This document shows, one piece after another, positions 52,501-61,500 of a stretch of DNA of 64,000 nucleotides (its first letter is position 1; the number at the start of each line of letters is the position of its first letter). A program made the position numbers and the translations under genes. The notes beneath the pieces were generated by a model. It did not search any database. It was not told where the DNA came from and worked only from the letters and a program-made list of their open reading frames with translations. The DNA comes from Hyposmocoma kahamanoa (lineage: Eukaryota > Arthropoda > Insecta > Lepidoptera > Cosmopterigidae), in contig NW_020653712.1 in NCBI RefSeq assembly GCF_003589595.1, forward strand, positions 567,629-631,628, read 5' to 3'.

Positions 52501-55500
52501 TTAGTTTATCTTTTTGTTTTGTTGTCCAGCAAACGACCGAAGGCTTGTTACAGATGATATTATTGAGAGCTGTAAAAAAAACTAAAGGAAACTACCACCC
52601 ATTGGGCCCGGATTGCACCCAAGAAAAACAACAAATATATACATCCAAGCAAAAACTCTACCCATCACCAAAGCCATGTTATTTACAACAAATTATCACG
52701 GCAACACCACAACGCTTTCAAAGAATCTACCACTAAGGCACCTCCACGTGATTTGAACATGGCTGACAAGTACAGTATTTTTTATTTGCCCGCAAAAAAA
52801 CTATCACGGTGTTGATTTTTTGCACTAAATTTCAAATATTGCAAAATTTGGAATATTATTTTCACTTTGTAATAATTAAAGTAACGGTGATATCGAGGGA
52901 TCCGAGGCAAAAACCAATAAGAGTGTGAATTTTCGTAAAATTAATTATCTAACTCATAAAAATACATTATAATGAATTGGATAACTCATTATAGTGTACT
53001 TTTCATACTCTTTTTTATGATGGAATACAATGACGAAATTTATAAATGTAGCACTAAAATGATTTAGTTACAAACCCAATATATTGTCACATTGAAAAAT
53101 GCATGAAAGACACACTATAATGAAGTGGATAATTCATTATAGTGAGAGCATTTTAACTCACTATAGTGCAGTGCATGAAAAGTAGGTACACTATAATCTC
53201 AGATTACAAAACAATGGACTATAATGAATTGGATAACTCATTATAGTGTACTTTCACTCTTTACAGTGTATTGCATGAAATGAAATTATAGTGTACTTTT
53301 TACAAAAAAAATATTTCTATTATTGGGTTTTGCCTCTGAGCCTTCGTTGTGACAGTCCGTAATCGTCTAACAGCTTGGCTCAGTTCTCCTCAGGTGAGAG
53401 TAGATGGACGATTAATGTTACAATTTCGCTAAATGTTCTTCATGGTAACAAAAATTAACTTTGGTACTATAAAGAGTTTTTTTTTAAATGGGACAGTGTG
53501 GGGAAATCCGAAAACATAGAAGATACAAGGAAACTGTCTTATGAACCATTAAGTCATTTTTTGTGAAAACAATTTTGGCATAGTCAATTTTTTGGTCAAT
53601 CGTGAGTTGTCAATAAAAATGAATATAATTGACTATTTTTTTAATGTTAATAGACTTAGTTTCTTTTAGGTATGATTTATTGTATGGAAGAAAAAATCGG
53701 GAGAACAGAAGATAATCAAATTTAATAAAAAGTTTTTTCATAGTCGAATTTCAAAACACGATGTAAATATTTTAAAACAGTCGTTAAAACTTAAAGCATG
53801 TTCCCTTGAAAAAGTCTATGATATTTCAATTTCCATTTCCCTTGATATTTAAAAAATCCAGTAGGTATCCAGTAGTTATCACAAAAAATATTTATCAACT
53901 TTTTAATTATTATTAACAAATTTAACTACCTATAACTCATGTTCAATTTAAATAGGTTTTCAATTTAAGCAGGTTTTCTTTACCTATGACATTTGAAATA
54001 AATATTGAAAATGATAAATGTATAGACACAAATGTTTATTTACAAAGAGCAACCCCTACAGTTTCTTATACATTCTTCTCAGGGGAATCTGTCTTACGAA
54101 TGAGCGTAATTTGCTTACTTATGCAATAAAGATTATTTCATTTTTAGTTTGAGTGTCGGTTAAATATTTTACGTTTCTAAACACAGTTGAGAGAAGAACT
54201 GACTTGCTGTAGACCCAACCCGGAAAACAAAAAAAAGACATTCACACTTAAAAAATCAACACCATAAACCCTTGCGAAATTAAAAAAAAAAACAAACCTC
54301 CTATCACAGCGGCAGTGGGAAACTGTAAACGGCCTATAGTTGAAATATCCAAATCGACGTTTGAACGCGCCAATATTAACTCTGCAGTTGTCGTGACTAC
54401 GACAGCATCTGTCTTCTCTCACATCTGATCCGAGTTCGTTGTATTCCTCAGCCAGTTGTCCAGCTCCGCACCATTTGGTTCCAGGTACTATGAAATTTTC
54501 TCTCAATGAGCGTTGAGACCTGTAGTTTTTTAGTCTATGGTTAAGGTTAGGCGGGAATTTTTTATTTTTTAAAAGAAAATAGCACAGCGCGTCTACAGAT
54601 TATATGAGGTCAATACAATTGTTTATAATTAGTTATATACAAAGTGTAATAAAAAGGTGTGTTCATATTTTGGGATGCGAATGTCGTACCCTTAGAATAA
54701 TAATGCCACATTTCAAAAGTCATAAAAATAATGCGTGCTACACGAAAGAAATTATGTATATTGCACACCGGCTACAACAGTGTCACAAGTCAAAAATCTT
54801 CATTATGTGTTCTGTTATGGGCGCATATGGAAACTTCTCCAGTGTTTTTCGGTGAAAATTTAAAAAAGCATGGCAACATTAATGCCCAGTCTGAAGTATC
54901 CTAAAGTTAGTTGATAACAAGTAATAACAATAATAATAATAGTTTATTCAGTACCGCAGCAATATCATAGGTAACAAAATATATACAAATTATGGTTGTA
55001 CATAAATTGACAAAAAAACAGAGGACAGGCCATCAATCCGTTCCCAAACTAGGGTAACCCTGTAACTTTGGGAGAAGTCAGAAGGCATTTGTTCGAAAAC
55101 GTAACCCAGATACACTTTTACTTGCCACTTTTGCCATTTTTTGAGTTGTGACGGTGTTGAAGCCGGTGTGCGATTTATGAAAGTTTATAACTCTCCTATT
55201 TAAGCGTTAAAATTTATCGACTAATTACGTATGTTCGTGGAATCTTTACACGACTTTTCTGAAAAGTTGTCATTTTGCTAATGTGTCCGTGTAAAAAGAC
55301 TAAGGCTAGAATTTTTTACGTTCCTAACATGTTTTTTACAATTTTTTTTTTTTCTGACAAAAGACGTTCATATTACGGACATTTTCGAATTATAAAATAC
55401 AACTACACCTTCTTGTTACACCCTGTATAGTTAGAAAATGTGAGTGTCTTGTAAAGAAATGTTATATAAGTAAAAAGATTGTATTTTAAAGTGATGTTTT

Positions 55501-58500
55501 AGTAACAAGTAGGAAAAATTTAGTCACTGGTTAATTATTAAAAAAGGACGTAAATAATATATTCACATATGTATATTATATATTTTGTTCTAGGGTTGAA
55601 TTTTCTATAATTAGAGTTTAAGGATGTATATTAGTACAATAACGGCACTAATTTATAGAATAATGCTAATTAGAAACGGCGGAAAAGGTCGACCTTTGCG
55701 TACGTATCTCAACAAGAGTACTGATAGTGTATGAAAAGACTGGTGCGAGCTGAGGAAGTAAAAAAGGTGTGTCACTCAGCAAGTGGATCGTAATTTGTCT
55801 ATTGGGAGATAGGCATGATAATCGAAGCGCAGCGAGTGAAATTTTCTTTGTATCCACACATTGTTCAGTCGGTTATTTGAAATATTGACGACGTCACCGA
55901 ATTGAGCAAAAAGTACCAGAAACGGGGCTTCAAGCTTTATTTGAAAAATAATTTATTAACCATAACTGCAGGTACTACGTGTAAATTGCAAAAATTATAA
56001 AGTGTAACTATCAGATAGGTCCACAGGTCATCGTTCCCAGATGGACTGAAATCCTAGTACCTAATCCCATCGGTTCTATCGTATCGATAGAACCGTTATT
56101 TCTCACACATAAGCAAAATTCGGTTGAGGTAGTCGTAATTTGAGGAAAAAATCTTAAACCGCGATACAGAAATTAAGTAAAGAGGGTTTATGCCATCTAA
56201 TGAATTTTCGGGGAACTATATGAAGAAATAAGGCTCAATTTGTATTGCGGTGGAACGGAATGGAAGCGAATTTTTGTAACAAATTATACATGATAAATGC
56301 TCGCACATGCTCGAGAATGCTTGCGCATTTCGTGGAAGACTTTGGCTCGTATCTAGTTTGTACGTTACACAATGGACCATAAAGTTCATTATGCAATGTA
56401 TAATGTGTAACTTATTGAAATTTATGGCATAAAATAGGTTTGTTACAAAACTAGTATAAAAATATACTTCCACAGATCACGATGAAGCCCAAATTTTAAA
56501 TTTCGATCTATGACGAAGGAAAAAATATTAAATTGTAAAATTTTGTGCGGACTAATGACTAGAAAAGCTGCTGCGCTTCGATAGAGAATTGATATTCAGC
56601 CTAAATAATGTGCTTAAGTTTCTTCAATACGGTATAAATACGATAGTTAACGAAAAGTAAGACCACATCTCCTTGATGATGAAATTTTGCATAATACAAG
56701 CTGCTTAATAAACATGGTATCGATAGGTAGATATAGAGCAGTGAAAATGAAAAATAAACAAACTCTAAATATATCTTTTTGGTGGTAAAGCGAACGTGTA
56801 GGGTATTTGATTAAATATTCTTTTAGATTCAATCAACTTGCATGGATTTTTTAAAATTCATTTTACGAAATTGTTGCAGGAATTAAATACAGATGAACCG
56901 CTATATGTAACAGTTACATGGCTTTGTAGAATAGTGGACTATCTCAAAAGTATCTAATTCATCAGGAAGGTGGCTCAAAGAAGCTGAGAAGCGTCTGTCG
57001 TTAAAATTGACGAATCTCAGACCATCTCAATTATTGCAATCAACGAAAAGTATGGAACCCAATCACAACAAAATTAGACTTTTCTGAATAAATCTCAGTA
57101 ATAAACAAAAAAAAATTTTTAATTCGGCGACTATTTCTATTCCGACTATTATCACAAGTTCTTAAGTTTTTGCGACTGCCACACATAGGAAACGAAACAA
57201 TTTTTTCTGACTTTTACGTATATTTCTATTTTTCAAACAAACCAACGTTTCCGGTCCTTTCAAGTCCCATAGTCACGACTGCGACTGCGCTGATTTTAAT
57301 CATCAACCGGTTACGTTCAATATGAATGCATAATCATTATCTTCTGAACGTAGTTGCAAAATTAATTTTTAATTTACCGAAGTTATATTCAGATAGGAAA
57401 AACAATTGTTTCCTTTCAATGGTTGTATTTTTTAAGTTATGTCTCGCAAAAAAAACGTCTTAAAATCTACACTTTTTGGAAAATTATCAAATACCCTTGT
57501 AAAGTGAATGTAAAATACAGGTGATATATATGGATTGTAGTTTGAAGGTCACATAAAACCATGAAAAAGATGAAATGGCGCATCCGTTGTAGGTGTATAA
57601 AAGTGGTCGAATTGTAAATAAAGTTATTATAATATGATAACATAAATATTCGTGTTCGTGGTGGTTGTTAGACACAATTTTTTACAGGAATATAGTGTCA
57701 ATTCTTCACTTTTGTTGCCAAAATAAAAAAAGAACATAAAATAAGTACTGGCGGGATTGGCAAAAACAAATTTTAAAAGTGTTTCGTTTTTCAAAATTAT
57801 AATACAATTCTAAAAGGTCACATATTATATCTTTTAGTTTAGATTTAGCGTCGGAATTGACACTGGTGCTGAAAAGAGGTCATTCCATGTATGGCTGTCG
57901 TAGATATAGACAATTGTTTGAAGTCATTTTTTATACTATTACTATTTAAGTTAGACCGCGTCATAGATAGGGTGGTGAGGTTGAATGATTCGCTTCGTCC
58001 TGTTACTTTGCTGGCATCGTCAAGTTGATCGTATTTATCATTTATTAGTCCAATTATATTACTCGTCTAATACAATGATAATCTCAGGGTAATTTATATT
58101 TAATTTTAGCTTCGAATGATTAAATTCTGACGCATCGCACTGCTATTACAATAGTGTTATAACTAATTTGATTACCTACACGTCATTATAACTGCCTTTA
58201 AAATATTGTAAGACACATGTAAAAGATATCTACTTAACTCAAAATGAGACACTCTTTATATGAGCTAATTCTGGTCAAAATAGTCCTAATTCAAAAACAT
58301 AAAATGTTTTTTTCTCTTTTATTTTTAAATATATTTGGCAAGTAGGAAATTGTTTGTAATATACTATAACCTATGCATACATTTTAATTATTTTTCACGA
58401 GAACAATGAGTAATTCGTTTTTCGTCGATTCTTAGAAAATACACTTTTAGAGTTAATACACTATTGTATTAATAGTGCGACATCCTTACTATCATTATCA

Positions 58501-61500
58501 TCCATTTACACGTCTCACGTCCCACAGCATGGATGGTTGTCCTTTTATGCGAGGGTTTAGACCATAATGGCCACGGCAACCAAATGCGCGTTGAGGTTTA
58601 CTTTAAAAAAAGGAAAGCCTGAGTTATCATCAAACACCCGGACATATAAATGAGTTGATGATGATGCCTAGGCTTTCCTTTTGCCACTGCTGAGCACGGG
58701 TCTCCTCCCGGGCGAGGGTTTAGGTCATAGTCCGCCACTCTGACCCAATGCTGGTTGTGGACATGACAGGTTTTTTCGAGGGTTGCAAACCTTCTTCTAC
58801 GTGCAGGTTTCACCACGATGTTTTCCTTCACCGAGAAGCTCATGGTAAATTTCAAATTATATTTTGCTCATAAATTCCGAGAAACTCAGAGGTGCGAGCC
58901 CGCATTCGAACTCACGACCCTCTGCTTGAGAGGAGGTAGGTCAAACCATTAGGCTGCCACGGCTTATTAATACTTAATTTTTTAAAGTAATAAATTGATT
59001 AAGTATGTAGCTTCAAGCTAAAATTAAATCAGTGCATTGAATAACAACAAAAGAACATTGAACTATATTAAACTGAGTTTGTGTTAGTGCGAATCGACAC
59101 CATTGATGACGTAGTAACAAGGCAAATCGGAAACATTTCTCCCGCCCCCTCACCGTCATTTAAGACGCGGACTTGCTTAAGGTAGTCAGTATTTCGTGCA
59201 AATCGAAAAGAGTCCTTACAACAAAGTCTATAAAGTTTATTTAAGTTTTTTCCTCGATGTTTGTATTAATAAATTATAACAAACTAATGGAGTATTTTTA
59301 CAAAAAACAAAAGAATATTATGGTAGTAAAACATCATTATAATCAATATTATAGTTTATAAAGCGACATCTCTTGCCAACCCCTGGTAACTATATAGATA
59401 CCTTTCATAGATTTCTCACCAGTGGCGCTACGGCAAAAATCCGTTAAAAATCAAAACATACCAGTAGAGCTCCTGGTGAAAGAGTTCGTCCAGGGAAGTA
59501 CTGCTACCTTAGCTATGTCTACCGCCAAGCAGTAATGTGAGCATTACTGCGTTCCGGTTTTGAAGGGTAAGGGTGCTGGTGAAATTACCTTTACTATAAT
59601 GTCTGTTTCACTATAGGTTTAAAACTCATAAATGGCAATTTTTGAATATCAACCGGAACCCTATAGTAGAAGCATATACTTGGATTATACGTATATGGAC
59701 CTTTTAAAAGAATTTGTGACTTTGTGAACACGATCGTCAAAAACATCTAGTTTATTTTTATTCCTCGTATTAATGTTACGTTTGCCACTTATTTTTCCAT
59801 AAAAATTGATATTGTTCTTAACATAAATTACATTTTCAAAAATGTACCAGAGACCGGGCTTTAAGCGTTTTGTTAACACCGGGCTAAAATCGGATTACAA
59901 CCCATTAATGTCCAAAATAGAAGGCAAAAACTATTTACAGCTAAATATTTATTATTCTTAAATCAAGTTTTGTTCAAATTTAATGATATTATTACAAAAT
60001 GTTTATTGCTTTCTGATTCTTTCCGATTTGATTTGCCTTTCTGTTGTATTGAACAGAAAGACAATTCTCACGAATTTCACTACGTGCTCGTTGCCGATCC
60101 TTGTTTTGTGATTGGTGAGTATTATTATTATATAGTATAAGTGAAGAAAAAACTTTCATAAGTGTGTTAATTTTTTACAAATAATTAAATTTAATTTTTT
60201 TGTTAATTTGTTGTTTATTTATTACATTGAGTGGAATGACCTAGGCCGGATTATAGACTTTTTTGTAACGGACTCATTAAAATATCGACTGCACGGATAG
60301 TATATACAAAATGTTGAAGAATTAGTTTATAATGACTTCAATAGAAAATAGATTATAGCCAGTACGTGCTAAGAAAATGATCATGCAAAATCAATTTTTT
60401 TTTTAAACAAAATACTCAGTTTTGTATATACAAAGGCTTTATTTACATCGTTTTAATGGTTGCCAGTTTGAAATATAAGTAACATGATTAGGGAGTTTTG
60501 TCAGTTTATATCGATTCCTCCTATGTTAAGCCACAAAAATAGATATATTATTTTCAATCTCTTTCTTTTTGTGTAGGCCTATTGTACTCAGAAGTGAGGC
60601 CGGGAAGCAAAGGATTGCAGGACAGGTATGAGTTACACATTGTATTGTACGAGTCAGGCAATCCACGTTTACGCCGAGGCATATATAATGCTTTTCTCAA
60701 ACAATGCCAGGGAATAAAGACTAAAGAATGAAGGAGAATGTATAATAGAAAAAGTAAAAATAATTAGTTAATTACAAATTTTGCTTCTTGTTTTAAATTA
60801 AGTGGAATAGCAATCCGTTATTGTGATTTCGTTCTTCTTACTAGAACTTATTATTGCCAAAAAAATATAAACAATGCAAAAAAGTTGAAATAACAAAAAG
60901 GAAAGTTCAAACATTCAAAGTATTTTCGATTATTTTACCAGCTTTTTATATGGTGCTGGTGTATTCGTGCACAACATTTAGTTATGTTTGCCACCTTTTT
61001 TACAACCTAGGTAGGCAAAGTTTCTATCATACAGCCTCTTCATATATGCAATTATGCGTCTTAATTAAACGTAAACTAAGTAGGTAACACTGTATGACTG
61101 TTTTTGTTTAGCCTGTTTAAAAGGTTCTTTCTTAGTAAATTTATATAAAAGTTTAGAGCAGGCCTAGATACACTATAATGCGAACATTTCCGAGCACGTT
61201 TGAGAAAAACATTAAGTATGTTTCAAATTTAATTGCAATAGCTACCTCGTGTAGAACTACAGAAAGAAGAACTTCTATAAAGTTGAATTTGAACTTACTA
61301 TTCTTTACGTAGAAGGAATCGATATAATATAGTTATTGTAAAACAGAATAAATAAAGCTCAAAAAGTACTATAGCTCGATGTGCCAAATTTTTAATTAAT
61401 TTATACAAGGGCAGTCCAGTTTGTTTCATAGGCCTCATTAATGCTGTCATAAGCCTTTGCAAAACAAAATTTCTCATTTACAAAAAAATCATTAAGAAAA

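Larger units (their letters stand above)
54530..60050. other. PLA2 intron, part 4, sparse in recognisable features
   Basis: Mostly A+T-rich sequence without long frames. Family 3 SINE copies and a diverged CGAAACGTCGG repeat are listed separately. A plus segment near 57847-57950 ([20 protein letters not shown]) is open but unsupported. Confidence 0.5.
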
